A DNA stretch of 64,000 nt from the NCBI RefSeq assembly GCF_003364315.1, contig NZ_NXLS01000007.1, positions 38,628-102,627 on the forward strand, given 5' to 3'. Positions 26,176 through 36,370 of the stretch are shown piece by piece. Every line of letters starts with the position of its first letter. Position 1 is the first letter of the stretch. The translations under genes were made by a program, and so were the position numbers. The DNA comes from Helicobacter ganmani. GTDB taxonomy: Bacteria; Campylobacterota; Campylobacteria; Campylobacterales; Helicobacteraceae. The notes under the pieces are model-generated. The model saw only the letters and a list, made by a program, of their open reading frames with translations, ran no database searches and was not told the origin of the DNA.

Positions 26176-27486
26176 ATGATTGCTTTATTGAATAGTAAAG
26201 ATTCAAATTTCAATACCGAGTTTGAAAAAATACTCAAGCGTGGTGCTATGGATATAGAAAACGTTGAGGGGCGCGTCAAGGAGTTGCTCAATGCGATTAA
26301 AAAGCAAGGGCAAAGTGCGATTATAGCGCAAGTTGCACAATTTGATAATTGGAATCCAACTAACTTTTCAGATTTAAAAATCACGCAAGAACAAATGCAA
26401 AAGGCTTATGAAGCCATAGAAACTCCTTTGAAAGATTCCTTACAACTCGCCTTTGAACGCATTTACGCCTTTCATTCTAAGCAAAAGCCTAAAACTTGGC
26501 TAGACTTTGAGGAAAATGGCAATATTTTGGGACAGAAAGTTACGCCTATGGACAGAGCAGGACTATATATCCCCGGAGGCAAGGCGGCTTATCCTAGCTC
26601 ACTTTTAATGAATGCGATTCCAGCCCTTGTTGCAGGAGTGAAAGAAATTGTCGTTTGCACGCCTACTCCGCACAACGAACCCAATCCCTTATTGCTTGCT
26701 GCTATGCACCTTTGTGGTATTAAAGAAGCCTATAAAATTGGTGGAGCAAGTGCAATAGGTGCGCTTGCCTTTGGTGCGCAAGATTCACAAGGAAAAGGAA
26801 TCCAAAAAGTAGATGTCATCACAGGACCGGGCAATATCTATGTTGCGACCGCCAAAAAGCTTGTTTTTGGGGAAGTGCAGATTGATATGATTGCTGGACC
26901 TAGTGAGATTGGAATCCTAAACGACGGAGACGCAAGGGCGGATTATCTTGCTTGGGATTTACTCTCACAAGCAGAACACGATGAAATGGCAAGCTCTATT
27001 CTCATCACTACAAGCGAAAACTTGGCAAAACAAGTCGCACAAAAGATTGAGGAATTTTTAGCCACCTTGCCACGCAAGGAAATCACGGCAAAATCCATTA
27101 ATGAGCGCGGAGCAATTCTCATTGTACAAAACATTCAAGAGGGCATTGCCTTGATGAATCAAATTGCACCCGAACATTTGGAATTGCTTGTGAAAAATCC
27201 TTTGGAGATTCTATCTAAAATTCAACACGCGGGGGCAATTTTCATCGGCGAAAACACTCCCGAACCTATTGGAGATTATATTGCAGGACCAAACCATACC
27301 CTGCCAACAGGCGGAAGTGCAAGGTTTTTTTCACCTCTTTCCACAGAGCATTTTATGAAAAAATCTTCTATCATCGCCTTTTCCAAAAAAGGAATCACAC
27401 AAATGGGACAAGAATGTGGAATTCTCGCACACACAGAGGGACTAGACGCACACCAAAATGCCGTGCTTGCGAGACTAAATTCATAA
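26176..27486 (+). CDS. hisD: histidinol dehydrogenase
   Basis: 436 residues, normal length. Family signatures: PMDRAGLYIPGGKAAYPSSLLM, VITGPGNIYVATAKK, IAGPSEIGIL, the catalytic-base region QAEHDEMASSILIT, and NQIAPEHLEL near the C-terminus. The final tail includes the conserved EHF and EGL segments. It oxidises L-histidinol to histidine in two NAD-dependent steps with zinc. RBS AAAGGAG is well placed. No other his gene is in the window, so the histidine pathway is scattered in this genome. Confidence 0.96.
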   Translation: MIALLNSKDSNFNTEFEKILKRGAMDIENVEGRVKELLNAIKKQGQSAIIAQVAQFDNWNPTNFSDLKITQEQMQKAYEAIETPLKDSLQLAFERIYAFHSKQKPKTWLDFEENGNILGQKVTPMDRAGLYIPGGKAAYPSSLLMNAIPALVAGVKEIVVCTPTPHNEPNPLLLAAMHLCGIKEAYKIGGASAIGALAFGAQDSQGKGIQKVDVITGPGNIYVATAKKLVFGEVQIDMIAGPSEIGILNDGDARADYLAWDLLSQAEHDEMASSILITTSENLAKQVAQKIEEFLATLPRKEITAKSINERGAILIVQNIQEGIALMNQIAPEHLELLVKNPLEILSKIQHAGAIFIGENTPEPIGDYIAGPNHTLPTGGSARFFSPLSTEHFMKKSSIIAFSKKGITQMGQECGILAHTEGLDAHQNAVLARLNS

Positions 27487-27500
27487 ATATAAGGAACATT

Positions 27501-27767
27501 ATGGAACATATTTTAGAGGGCTTACCACAAGAAAAATGGATTGAGATTATTTTTAATGCCTCACAAGGCTTAAGCGCACAAGAGCTTACGCGCTTATTAG
27601 AGCGCCAAGCGGCAATGGAGATTCTGCTTGAAAAAAGACTAGGGGAAATGTGGGAAGAAGAATTAGCCTACTTAACCAATAGCGAGGAATCCTCAGACGA
27701 AATCCATCATCGCACACAAAATATTGCGATTGAATCTATGGGAAATATTTTAACACAAAATGAATAA
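27501..27767 (+). CDS. DUF2018 family protein (HP0242-like)
   Basis: 88 residues from the ATG at 27501, which has AAGGAAC upstream; the frame is open further up inside hisD but without a ribosome site. Composition is helical and acidic (LLERQAAMEILLEKRLGEMWEEEL). The size and its place just before a small membrane protein and the polyprenyl synthase match H. pylori HP0242, whose structure is a dimeric helical bundle of unknown function. It is 14 bases after hisD. Confidence 0.75.
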   Translation: MEHILEGLPQEKWIEIIFNASQGLSAQELTRLLERQAAMEILLEKRLGEMWEEELAYLTNSEESSDEIHHRTQNIAIESMGNILTQNE

Positions 27768-27815
27768 AGACAAAATGCAATTCTTGCACTAAGCAACTCC
27801 AATGGAATCCTAAGA

Positions 27816-28274
27816 ATGAAAATATTTACACTCTTTAGTTTATCAGCAATCTTGAGTGCGATTCTAGGAGTTTCAATGCTTTTTGCACCACCGGTATGGA
27901 AAGCAGAAAGATTCATTGAGCTAAACAAAGATGAGTTTTATCTTTTGACTTTGCAAGCAAGAGAGGCAGCTAAGACATTGTTTTTTCGTTGGACATTACT
28001 AAAAAACGAGGGCTTGGTAATGCACTTAAATTACGATTCTTTTCCACACCAATTTATTCTTTACCAAGACTATCAGCGCAGATGCTATAAAGTCCCTCTG
28101 CTCAAACCAGAACAAAAATATTATAGCGAAGAACCCTTTTTTATGCTATGTTTTAAGGATTATCACCGCACCAAAAAAGTTGCAACCTTGAAATATTATC
28201 TTTATCAAGGCAACAGAGATTTTAATATCATTGATGAAAGGAAGGTTCCAAATGGAGGCTTTAGCGCACATTGA
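27816..28274 (+). CDS. membrane-anchored protein of unknown function (HP0241-like)
   Basis: 152 residues with one N-terminal hydrophobic segment (LFSLSAILSAILGVSMLF) that is a signal anchor, then an exported domain rich in Tyr, Phe and Lys (YQDYQRRCYKVPLL, FFMLCFKDYHR) with two cysteines that could pair. It overlaps the start of the polyprenyl synthase gene by 23 bases. Position matches HP0241. Function unknown. Confidence 0.65.
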   Translation: MKIFTLFSLSAILSAILGVSMLFAPPVWKAERFIELNKDEFYLLTLQAREAAKTLFFRWTLLKNEGLVMHLNYDSFPHQFILYQDYQRRCYKVPLLKPEQKYYSEEPFFMLCFKDYHRTKKVATLKYYLYQGNRDFNIIDERKVPNGGFSAH

Positions 28275-29172
28275 AACAAAAATTCAAGAATTTTTAAAAG
28301 AATTGGGATCCCCGCTCGTATTAGATTTGAGTGCGCATTTGCAGCGAGGCAAAATGCTCCGCTCCAAACTTGCGCTTCACATTGCGGGTGAATGTGAAGA
28401 ATGTATTTTGCTTTGTGCAGTCATTGAGATGATTCAGAGTGCTTCGCTCCTGCACGATGATGTGATTGATAATGCCCTTACAAGACGCTCTAAGCCCTCT
28501 ATCAACGCACTTTTTGGTGATAAAAACTCTATTATGCTAGGCGATATATTTTATTCCAAAGCCTTTTGTGAGCTTACAAGCTTGCAAGAAAATTATCCGA
28601 TGATTCCGCGCATTATTGCAAATGCAGTTACCACTCTTGCAATCGGCGAACTAGAAGATGTAGAGTTGGCAAAAAGCTTTAATCCCAATGAAAGTCAATA
28701 TCTCCAAATGATAGAACATAAAACAGCTGCACTCATTGAAGCCACCGCGTATTCCGCAGCATTTTTAGCAGGCAAAAGCGCAGAGGAAGCGCAAGGATTC
28801 CGCCTCTATGGGCGCAATCTTGGAATCGCATTTCAAATCATTGATGATGTGCTAGACATTGTTGCGGATTCCAAAACTCTAGGCAAACCAGCTCTAAGCG
28901 ACTTCAAAGAGGGTAAAACAACCTTGCCCTATATTTTTTTATATCATAAATTAAACGAGAACGACAGAATGCGTTTAAAAAATGCGTTTAAACAAGACCT
29001 GCAAGCGCAAGAACAAGAATGGATTTTAAACGAGCTAAAAGCGAAAGACGCAATAACTCAAAGTCTTGCTCTAGCAAAACATTTAGGCAACAATGGAATT
29101 GAAGCGATTGCTAATCAATCTTGTGATAAACTTATACAAATTATGCGCGAAATGATTGAACGCGACTTTTAA
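28252..29172 (+). CDS. ispB: polyprenyl diphosphate synthase
   Basis: 306 residues from ATG 28252 with AAGGAAGG upstream. It carries the first aspartate-rich motif LLHDDVIDNALTRR (Asp69-Asp73) and the second FQIIDDVLDIVAD (about 195-200). The small residues before the first motif point to a long-chain trans product. It makes the side chain of menaquinone (octaprenyl-type in H. pylori HP0240). The gene leads into hemA, proS and hemC as in H. pylori. Confidence 0.93.
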   Translation: MEALAHIETKIQEFLKELGSPLVLDLSAHLQRGKMLRSKLALHIAGECEECILLCAVIEMIQSASLLHDDVIDNALTRRSKPSINALFGDKNSIMLGDIFYSKAFCELTSLQENYPMIPRIIANAVTTLAIGELEDVELAKSFNPNESQYLQMIEHKTAALIEATAYSAAFLAGKSAEEAQGFRLYGRNLGIAFQIIDDVLDIVADSKTLGKPALSDFKEGKTTLPYIFLYHKLNENDRMRLKNAFKQDLQAQEQEWILNELKAKDAITQSLALAKHLGNNGIEAIANQSCDKLIQIMREMIERDF

Positions 29173-29180
29173 GGAAGCCA

Positions 29181-30512
29181 ATGGATTATTACATTTTAAG
29201 CTATTCGCATAAAAATACTGATATTGCTATGCGTGAAGCCTTAAGCTTGGAGATAAAGAATCCCTCGACAAAGGAATTTTTGCAAGACTTGGTTAGCAAC
29301 AAATTCATCAGCGAAGCAGTGATTCTCTCTACTTGTAACCGCATTGAATTTATATTAAATGTCCAAAATGCCGAAAAGGCAGAGGAATTTTTGCTAGATA
29401 AACTTAACAATTATTCCAAGATTCCACTCCCAGAGCTACGAACGTGCGCGGATAGTTACGAAAATTTAAGTGCAATTCATCATCTTTTCAGTGTGGCAAG
29501 CTCACTAGATAGCCTTGTTGTAGGAGAAACACAGATTTCAGGTCAGCTCAAAAGTGCGTTTAAGTTTTCTTATGAACTAGGCTGTTGTGGCTTGTATCTC
29601 TCCCGCGCAATTCATTTTGCCTTTCGCTGTGCCGCAAGTGTGCGCAACTCCACAAGTATTTCACAAAACTCTGTCTCCGTGGCAAGCACCGCGGTAGCTA
29701 AGGCAAAAGAGATTCTAGGGGATTTGAAAAGTCAATTTGCCCTCGTGATTGGAGCGGGTGAAATGAGCAATCTTTGTGCAAAACACCTTATTAACGCAGG
29801 TTGTGAAGTTTTAATCATCAACCGCGAAATTCAAAATGCACAAAAAATTTGCGATGAGATTTTTGCCCTCTCTCCAAACGCAAAGATTCGCGCAGAAAGT
29901 TTCAAAGATCTTAGCACTTATATCAACGAGATTCCGCTTATTTTTAGTGCCACAGGCGCACCACATACAATTATCACCTATGATATGGTAGAGGTAAAGG
30001 ATTGGAATCGCTATTGGTTTGATTTGGCTGTGCCAAGAGATATTGAATGTGAAATTATGGAGAAGAGCGACAAAATCCAAATTTTTGCCGTAGATGATTT
30101 AGAGGATATTGTGCGCAAAAATTTAACCTTGCGTGAGGAACAAGCAAAAATTGCCTATGGAATCGTAGGAAGAGCAACACAAGAGTTTTTCAGCTGGCAA
30201 CAAAGTCTCAATGTAGAACCACTCATCAAGACAATCCGCTCCCTTGCCAAAGACGCCGCAATGAAAGAGCTAAACAAAGGAATCGCAAAGGGCTATTTGC
30301 CAAAAGACTATGAAAAAAACATTGAAAAAACTCTCCACAATGCTTTCAATACCTTTTTGCACGATTTGACAATCAACCTAAAATCTGTTGCCAACACACC
30401 CAAAGGAGACAGCGTAATTGAATCCTTGCGATTCCTTTTTGAGCAGGATACACAAGGCAAAATGTTGGAATCCTACAAATGCGAATACGCTCAAGACAAA
30501 ACTTTATCCTAA
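29181..30512 (+). CDS. hemA: glutamyl-tRNA reductase
   Basis: 443 residues. The catalytic cysteine is in VILSTCNRIEF, the substrate-binding segment is SLDSLVVGETQISGQLK, and the NADPH-binding domain shows VIGAGEMSNLCAKHL. A C-terminal dimerisation helix follows. It makes glutamate-1-semialdehyde, the first committed step of heme synthesis in bacteria with the C5 pathway. hemC lies three genes downstream. The start is 8 bases after ispB. Confidence 0.96.
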   Translation: MDYYILSYSHKNTDIAMREALSLEIKNPSTKEFLQDLVSNKFISEAVILSTCNRIEFILNVQNAEKAEEFLLDKLNNYSKIPLPELRTCADSYENLSAIHHLFSVASSLDSLVVGETQISGQLKSAFKFSYELGCCGLYLSRAIHFAFRCAASVRNSTSISQNSVSVASTAVAKAKEILGDLKSQFALVIGAGEMSNLCAKHLINAGCEVLIINREIQNAQKICDEIFALSPNAKIRAESFKDLSTYINEIPLIFSATGAPHTIITYDMVEVKDWNRYWFDLAVPRDIECEIMEKSDKIQIFAVDDLEDIVRKNLTLREEQAKIAYGIVGRATQEFFSWQQSLNVEPLIKTIRSLAKDAAMKELNKGIAKGYLPKDYEKNIEKTLHNAFNTFLHDLTINLKSVANTPKGDSVIESLRFLFEQDTQGKMLESYKCEYAQDKTLS

Positions 30513-30527
30513 ACCACAAGGAAAGCT

Positions 30528-32273
30528 ATGCGATTTTCAAAATTATTTCTCCCAACATTTAAAGAAACGCCTAAAGATGTCGTTCTAAAAAGCCACGAAT
30601 ATTTAGTTCGTGGCGGATTTATCCAACAAATTGGCAGCGGAATCTATAACTTTTTGCCCCTTGGCAAGCGTGTTTTAGACAAGGTGCGCCAAATTGTCAA
30701 AGAGGAAATGGACAATGCAGGAGCAAACGAAGTTGCACTCGGCTTTGTTACTCCGTCCTTTCTGTGGCAAAAAAGCGGACGATTTGAAAGATATGGCAAG
30801 GAGCTTTTGCGCTTCAAAGACAGAAAAGACAATGACTTTGTGCTAGGACCTACACACGAAGAAGTGATTACAGAGCTAGTCAAAGCAAATATCAAAAGCT
30901 ACAAACAATTACCAATCCACCTCTACCAAATCAACCTCAAATTCCGTGATGAGATTCGTCCGCGCTTTGGACTTATGCGCGCAAGAGAGTTTATTATGAA
31001 AGATGGTTATAGCTTTCATTCAAGCACAGAGGATTTAAAACGCGAATTTGACCTTATGGAAGCTACTTATAGCAGAATCTTTACGCGTTTGGGATTGGAC
31101 TTCCGCGCTGTTTTTGCGGACAGCGGGGCGATTGGCGGGAATGGAAGCAAGGAATTTATGGTGCTTGCAAAGAGCGGAGAGGACACAATTTGCGTATGTG
31201 ATAGTTGTCAATATGGAGCGAATTTAGAAGCAGCTACGCGCATTAAAAAACTTCCGAACACGGAAGCCCCTGTCGCTTCGTTTGCCAAATTTCATACCCC
31301 AAAGGTGCAAACCATAGAATCTTTAAGCGAGTTTTTTAAGGTAGAGCCGTTTTGGACGCTCAAAGCAGTGGTAAAAAAAGCACTCTTTGATGGTGGAAAA
31401 AACGCATTGGTGTATTTTTTCTTGCGCGGAAGTGATAGTTTAAACGAAACCAAAGCCCTAAACGCCATTGTAGGTGCAAACGAACTTGTAGAAGCAAGTG
31501 AGGAAGACTTAAAAAGTGCGGGACTTGTGCAAGGATTCATCGGACCTTTTGCCTTGCGCAATCTTACCTCTAGCCCTTATATTTATTTTGATAAAGAACT
31601 AGAAAATGCTAGCAATCTCATCTGCGGGGCAAATGAAGTGGATTATCACTTTGTCGGCGTGGATTTAAGCACTTTTGAAGGATTGGAGTTTAAGGATTTG
31701 GTGGAAGTCAAAGAGGGGGATTTCTGCCCTGTTTGCAAAAAAGGCAAACTCTATTTTACTAAGGGAATTGAGGCGGGACATATTTTTCAGCTTGGCACAA
31801 AGTATTCTAGCGCAATGGAGGCAACTTTCTTAGATGAGGAAGGCAAAGCAAAGCCCTTTATTATGGGTTGTTATGGAATCGGAATCTCACGACTTTTAAG
31901 CGCAATCATAGAGCAACACCACGATGAGCGCGGAATGATTTGGACGCGTGCGAGTGCGCCTTTTTGCGTTCATCTTATTGTTTCTAACATCAAAGAGCAA
32001 TCCCAAATGCAAATGGGCATAAAACTCTACGAAAACTTACAAAGCAAGGGCATTGAATGCTTGCTAGATGACAGAGCCGAACGATATGGTGCGAAAATAG
32101 CCGATTTTGAGTTGATAGGATTGCCTTTTGGAATCGTCGTAGGTAAAGGCTTAGAAAAAGGTGAAATAGAACTCATAAGACGTAAAGATTTAGCCAAAGA
32201 ATCTCTAGGGATTCAAGATTTTGACGCACTAATTTCTAAGATTTTTGAGGTTTGCCAATGCGATTCATTTTGA
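30528..32273 (+). CDS. proS: prolyl-tRNA synthetase
   Basis: 581 residues, bacterial-type ProRS. Class II motifs: motif 1 [16 protein letters not shown], motif 2 [21 protein letters not shown] (spanning about 137-157), and motif 3 [11 protein letters not shown]. Between motifs 2 and 3 lies the INS editing domain (about 225-400), and the C-terminus is the anticodon-binding domain. The stop overlaps the fxsA start by 16 bases. Confidence 0.97.
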   Translation: MRFSKLFLPTFKETPKDVVLKSHEYLVRGGFIQQIGSGIYNFLPLGKRVLDKVRQIVKEEMDNAGANEVALGFVTPSFLWQKSGRFERYGKELLRFKDRKDNDFVLGPTHEEVITELVKANIKSYKQLPIHLYQINLKFRDEIRPRFGLMRAREFIMKDGYSFHSSTEDLKREFDLMEATYSRIFTRLGLDFRAVFADSGAIGGNGSKEFMVLAKSGEDTICVCDSCQYGANLEAATRIKKLPNTEAPVASFAKFHTPKVQTIESLSEFFKVEPFWTLKAVVKKALFDGGKNALVYFFLRGSDSLNETKALNAIVGANELVEASEEDLKSAGLVQGFIGPFALRNLTSSPYIYFDKELENASNLICGANEVDYHFVGVDLSTFEGLEFKDLVEVKEGDFCPVCKKGKLYFTKGIEAGHIFQLGTKYSSAMEATFLDEEGKAKPFIMGCYGIGISRLLSAIIEQHHDERGMIWTRASAPFCVHLIVSNIKEQSQMQMGIKLYENLQSKGIECLLDDRAERYGAKIADFELIGLPFGIVVGKGLEKGEIELIRRKDLAKESLGIQDFDALISKIFEVCQCDSF

Positions 32274-32677
32274 TTTTCATTTACTTGTTTTTAGAAGTCT
32301 TTATCACCTTTGAAATGATTGATTTCTTGGGCGTTTTGGGCTTTGTATTAGAGATTATCTTCAGTGCTATTTTGGGATTGTTTATCTTAGTAAATTATCG
32401 CTTTTTTCTAGGCGATGCCCTCGTGCGCCTTAGAGAAAGAGAAATCGGCTATGAAGCTTTCGTGGGTTCTAATATTTTCAGAATCCTTGGAGCAATCCTA
32501 TTAATCTTACCCGGTGGATTAACCGATATTTTAGGGATTTTAATGCAGTTTAGCGCAATTGGATTCTTAGCCGTTAAGCCTTTTATGAAAAAACCTGCTC
32601 CTAATTCCACACCCTTTGACACAAGCAACAAGCCTCAAAATAGCGAAATCATTGATGTAGAAGTCATAGAAAAGTAA
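32258..32677 (+). CDS. fxsA: FxsA family membrane protein
   Basis: 139 residues from ATG 32258 ([18 protein letters not shown]); a TTG six bases upstream is less likely. It has three to four membrane segments and the FxsA/YtzA features: the [17 protein letters not shown] segment and [13 protein letters not shown] before the last membrane helix. The tail is polar and ends DVEVIEK. The family is linked to phage exclusion in E. coli when overexpressed, but its normal role is unknown. Confidence 0.85.
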   Translation: MRFILIFIYLFLEVFITFEMIDFLGVLGFVLEIIFSAILGLFILVNYRFFLGDALVRLREREIGYEAFVGSNIFRILGAILLILPGGLTDILGILMQFSAIGFLAVKPFMKKPAPNSTPFDTSNKPQNSEIIDVEVIEK

Positions 32678-32686
32678 GGAGAAGCA

Positions 32687-33625
32687 ATGCAAAAACTCAT
32701 CATCGGCACACGCGGAAGTGTGCTAGCACTTTGGCAAGCAAACCATATCAAAGATTGCCTAGAGGCGCAATACAAAGACATAGAAGTGGAAGTAAAAATC
32801 GTCAAAACTAAAGGCGACAAAATCCTAGATGTGCCTTTGGCAAAAATCGGTGGTAAGGGGCTTTTTACCAAAGAATTAGAAGAATTGCTCTTAAAAGATG
32901 AAATAGACTTGGCAGTGCATAGCCTCAAAGATGTGCCGGTGGAATTTGTAGAGGGCTTGGGACTAGCGGCAATCACGAAGCGAGAAGATGTGCGGGATAG
33001 TTTTTTGAGCTTCAAATACGCGAGTTTGGAGGAGCTTCCGCTTGGTGCGCGTGTCGGGACAACTTCACTAAGGCGCACAATGCAGATTAGTGCCTTAAGG
33101 GAGGATTTGGAAACGCAAAGTTTGCGTGGAAATGTGCAAACAAGACTAAAAAGGCTTCAAGAAGGAGATTTTGATGCGATTATCCTTGCGCAAGCGGGAG
33201 TAAATCGGCTTGGAATCCACAAAGAAGTGCCTTATATTGTGCCTTTGGATTTTATGATTCCGGCAATGGGACAAGCCGCACTTGGTGTGGAATGCAAAAA
33301 GGGAAGCAAAACAGAATCACTTTTGCAATTTTTAAACGATTCCAAAGCCGCCTTTGAAACAACTTGCGAGCGCGCATTTGTGCGCACACTTAATGGAGGC
33401 TGTCAAGTGCCTATCGGCGTCAATGCAACCCTAGAAAATGGAATCTTAAAAGTGCGCTCCATTTTGGGTTTGCCCGATGGCACAGAGATTTTGCGCGAAT
33501 GTTTGGAAGTGCAGGTAAAAACGCTTGCGGATTGCAAACGCATAGGCGTGCAAATGGCGCAAGAGTTTTTGCGACAAGGAGCGGAAAAAATTTTGCAAAA
33601 AGCGCAAAATTGGGAGTTTAAATAA
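32687..33625 (+). CDS. hemC: porphobilinogen deaminase
   Basis: 312 residues. Signatures include [12 protein letters not shown] at the N-terminus, [25 protein letters not shown], and the cofactor cysteine in [10 protein letters not shown] to which dipyrromethane is attached. It links four porphobilinogen units into hydroxymethylbilane. The stop shares a base with the start of the next gene, coupling it to the GT8 glycosyltransferase, which is unrelated in function. Confidence 0.97.
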   Translation: MQKLIIGTRGSVLALWQANHIKDCLEAQYKDIEVEVKIVKTKGDKILDVPLAKIGGKGLFTKELEELLLKDEIDLAVHSLKDVPVEFVEGLGLAAITKREDVRDSFLSFKYASLEELPLGARVGTTSLRRTMQISALREDLETQSLRGNVQTRLKRLQEGDFDAIILAQAGVNRLGIHKEVPYIVPLDFMIPAMGQAALGVECKKGSKTESLLQFLNDSKAAFETTCERAFVRTLNGGCQVPIGVNATLENGILKVRSILGLPDGTEILRECLEVQVKTLADCKRIGVQMAQEFLRQGAEKILQKAQNWEFK

Positions 33626-34839
33626 TGCAAAATTACCCAATTCTTTTAATTGCTACCGAAAACTATGTGCCTTTTGCTGCTTGCTTGATGACAAGCATTA
33701 TCTATAATACAAATAAAATAGTGGGGGGGGGGCAGAATAAGCCTTATTGCTTCTATATTTTAAGTGATTTTCTCTCAAAATCCACACAAGAAAAACTCTC
33801 CAAACTTCAAGCCAAACTCTCTATAATCTACCCTTTAGAAATCACGATTCATTTGTGTGATGACGCAGAATTCAGAGAAAACAATCTCCCAAAACTCAAT
33901 GAAAATTATCTTTGCTTTTATCGGCTTTTGTTTGAAAGGTTTTTAGATTTTAGCGCGCAAAAAGTGCTTTATTTAGATGTGGATATGATTGTTCTATGGG
34001 ATTTGCGCGAGATTTTTGCTATGGATTTAGAGGATAAAGTCTGTGGTGTAGTGCTAGATTACAAAGCAAATCGTCTTTTAATGCCAAAGGACGAATCCCA
34101 TCCACCCTTGAATCTCTCCCAAGGATATTTTAACTCTGGCTTGCTCCTCATAGATGTGCAAAAATGGCGTGCGCAAGAGATAGAATCGCAAATCTTGCAC
34201 TCTATGGATTCCTATCATTTCAAGGAGCACGACCAAAGCATTTTAAATTATATTTTAAAGGACAAAGTCAAGATTCTGCCTTTATATTGGAATGTTTTAG
34301 TCTATTATTTTATCAATGCAAAAACTAAAGAGGAAGGAGGAAATTTCAATATCTCCTACACGCGCAACCAACTAAACAATGCCTTAAAGAATCCTAAAAT
34401 CGTGCATTACTACTTAGACTACAAACCTTGGAGAGACGATAAAATCTATGTGGATACTAAGGGTGAGTTTTTGGGAAAATATTGGTGGGATATTGCGCAA
34501 AAGACACCTGTTTTCACAGACGAGCTTATGCGGCTTAAAGAATCCGCTAGCCAAGCAAGAGTTTTTCAAGCAGCTTTGGGATTCCTTTTGTTAAAATTTG
34601 CGCGTTTTGGGCTTTATTTCTTACTTCCTATTCAAGCGTATTGGATAATGAAAAAGGGCTTGGATAATCAAGCTTCACAAGAAATTCCGCGAGGCGACTA
34701 CAACCTTTCCATAGAAATAGGCAAAGAGGCAATTAAAGCCTACAACAAAGGCAAAGGGAGATTGCTTGCCCTGCCTTTTAGAATCCTAAATTTGCAAAAA
34801 AGATTTCAACTTGCCAAAAAGAGATTGGAGGGCTTGTAA
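33625..34839 (+). CDS. phase-variable glycosyltransferase family 8 protein
   Basis: 404 residues. GT8 features: an early PILLIATENYVPFAACLMTS, the metal-binding VLYLDVDMIVLWD (Asp-x-Asp at about 117-119), LSQGYFNSGLLLIDV, and HYYLDYKPW, with a C-terminal membrane-associating helix region (about 310-330). Family members add glucose or galactose to LPS core. Codons 33-36 contain a run of ten G (33723-33732). The present length is in frame; one G fewer leads to a stop after about 46 codons, one more after about 38. It is therefore a contingency gene, currently ON. It starts at the last base of hemC. Confidence 0.88.
   Translation: MQNYPILLIATENYVPFAACLMTSIIYNTNKIVGGGQNKPYCFYILSDFLSKSTQEKLSKLQAKLSIIYPLEITIHLCDDAEFRENNLPKLNENYLCFYRLLFERFLDFSAQKVLYLDVDMIVLWDLREIFAMDLEDKVCGVVLDYKANRLLMPKDESHPPLNLSQGYFNSGLLLIDVQKWRAQEIESQILHSMDSYHFKEHDQSILNYILKDKVKILPLYWNVLVYYFINAKTKEEGGNFNISYTRNQLNNALKNPKIVHYYLDYKPWRDDKIYVDTKGEFLGKYWWDIAQKTPVFTDELMRLKESASQARVFQAALGFLLLKFARFGLYFLLPIQAYWIMKKGLDNQASQEIPRGDYNLSIEIGKEAIKAYNKGKGRLLALPFRILNLQKRFQLAKKRLEGL
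33723..33732 (+). repeat. G10 homopolymer tract (phase-variation switch)
   Basis: Ten consecutive G within the first tenth of the GT8 coding sequence. Such tracts of 8-11 G in Campylobacter and Helicobacter surface genes change length by slipped-strand mispairing. Confidence 0.9.
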
Positions 34840-34850
34840 TATCATCTTTT

Positions 34851-34884
34851 CGTTGTTGTGAGGAGCAACGCGACAAAGCAATCC
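34851..34884. repeat. dispersed intergenic repeat, GC-core form
   Basis: TTGTTGTGAGGAGCAACGCG and then ACAAAGCAATCC. It is a variant of the widespread TCATTGCGAGGAGC...GAAGCAATCC element. Confidence 0.55.
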
Positions 34885-34945
34885 ATAAGCTAGAATCTTG
34901 CCTGAAAGATTCCATTGTAAATGCTCCTGTGAGATTCCAAATTAT

Positions 34946-34984
34946 AGATTGCCACAAAAATTTTTCAAATTTTCTCACAATGAT
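34946..34984. repeat. dispersed intergenic repeat, AT-core form
   Basis: On the minus strand: ATCATTGTGAG, then AAAATTTGAAAAATTTTT, then GTGGCAATCT. Two different core types of this family lie within 100 bases here, between the GT8 gene and gmhB. Confidence 0.6.
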
Positions 34985-35018
34985 AGTATATACGCCACGA
35001 TTCCACAAGTAAATCTAT

Positions 35019-35585
35019 TTAAAGTAAAATTTCCATTGCTTCTTCTAAATTTGCAACCCTATGCGTCGCACTTGGAGCGTCCTCTACGCCTATCAAAATG
35101 CGCGTTTGCACACCCACTTTCAACCCTGCTTGCATATCTGTTTCCTTATCTCCCAAAATATAAGAATCGCAATCCTCTAAATTCAGATGAAATTCTTGGA
35201 TTGCAGATTCTAGCATAGCAGATTTTGGCTTGCGGCAAGCGCATTGCTCCTCTTTGGTATGCGGACAGAAATAGATTCCATCAAAACCAATATTTTTAGG
35301 CACAAAGCCACCGATTCGCAGAGGAATCGTAAGGCAAGAGCGAATGCAGTTTTGCATAAATACACTTAGGGCTTCAAAATCTTTTTGGCTAAAGATTCCG
35401 CGATGAATCCCTGATTGATTTGTAACCACAAAACAAAGTGCATTTTGCTTTTTAAGCTCCAAAAATAACTCTATAAAATGCGGAGCAAAATAAAATTCCT
35501 CTATTTTGTAGCCATAAGGCGAATCCTCAAGATTTACTACGCCATCTCTATCAAAAAACACAACCTTTTGTTTTACTCCACTCAT
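35019..35585 (-). CDS. gmhB: D-glycero-beta-D-manno-heptose-1,7-bisphosphate 7-phosphatase
   Basis: 188 residues. HAD-type phosphatase: nucleophile motif FFDRDGVVN (Asp-x-Asp), VVTNQSGIHRG (motif II with Thr), the zinc-binding CPHTKEEQCACRKPKSAM and YILGDKETDMQAG (motif IV). This zinc-containing histidinol-phosphatase/GmhB arrangement removes the 7-phosphate in ADP-heptose synthesis. The other heptose genes are at 48243-51386. It overlaps the preceding gene by 4 bases. Confidence 0.93.
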   Translation of the reverse strand: MSGVKQKVVFFDRDGVVNLEDSPYGYKIEEFYFAPHFIELFLELKKQNALCFVVTNQSGIHRGIFSQKDFEALSVFMQNCIRSCLTIPLRIGGFVPKNIGFDGIYFCPHTKEEQCACRKPKSAMLESAIQEFHLNLEDCDSYILGDKETDMQAGLKVGVQTRILIGVEDAPSATHRVANLEEAMEILL

Positions 35586-36130
35586 CGCGCGAAAACTCCC
35601 AAAAATTTCTGCATTCTAATCCCAAAAAGGTAAAAGAAGGGCGTATTTGTAAAAGCAAAAATAAATTTCATCAAATAATCTCCTATTATGAGCATTAACA
35701 CGCTTGTCCAAGGCATAACAAACAAAAAGGCAATGTGAAAAAATATCATTGTATCCAATGCTTGAGAAAATGCGGTGCTGCCAGCACTTCTAAGCCACCA
35801 AATTTTAGGAAATTTGGATTTAATCCAATAAAACGCATAAACATCTAGCTGTTGGGAGACAAAAAACGCACTAATGCTTGCAAGTGCGATTCTAAATTCG
35901 CTCAAAAACAAAGAGGGAACAAAGGCACAAATAATACCGATACGCACTACTTTTAGCACTTCTTGCTTGTTGTATTTCTCCGCTAGAATATCTGCAAGCA
36001 AAAAAGTAAAGGGATAAGTCAGCGCACCAAAGGTAAAAAAATCGTTAATTGGAAACTGCACAAGATAGTTTGAAGCAACAATAAGTGTAGTAAAAATCAT
36101 CACAGACACGATAATCACGACTTTAGACAT
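35582..36130 (-). CDS. queuosine precursor transporter (YhhQ family)
   Basis: 182 residues and about six membrane segments. The family signature is YPFTFLLADILAEKYNKQEV near residue 38-57, and SQQLDVYAFYWIK and RSAGSTAFSQALDTMIFF are also typical of the VUT/YhhQ family. It imports queuine or preQ0/preQ1. This is in line with queF 6 kb away, meaning the cell has both synthesis and salvage genes. Overlaps gmhB by 4 bases. Confidence 0.88.
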   Translation of the reverse strand: MSKVVIIVSVMIFTTLIVASNYLVQFPINDFFTFGALTYPFTFLLADILAEKYNKQEVLKVVRIGIICAFVPSLFLSEFRIALASISAFFVSQQLDVYAFYWIKSKFPKIWWLRSAGSTAFSQALDTMIFFHIAFLFVMPWTSVLMLIIGDYLMKFIFAFTNTPFFYLFGIRMQKFLGVFAR

Positions 36131-36370
36131 TGATAGACCCTTTAAAACAAAAGTCGTATTTTATACTTTTGGGCTTTAAGATTCCATAAAGCTAAATCTT
36201 GTGTGTTGGTTTCTATACCTTTGTCAGATTCCACAAAGAATCGTAGAATCCTTGAGTCTCTTTAAGGCGAAATTCTTTGGATTTGCAAGTATGGGCGTGC
36301 GTTGCGTGAGTCTTACCCAAACTTACCCAACTGCTTCGCTGTTTCATTCCTTGCAAGGTCAATTAATTCT

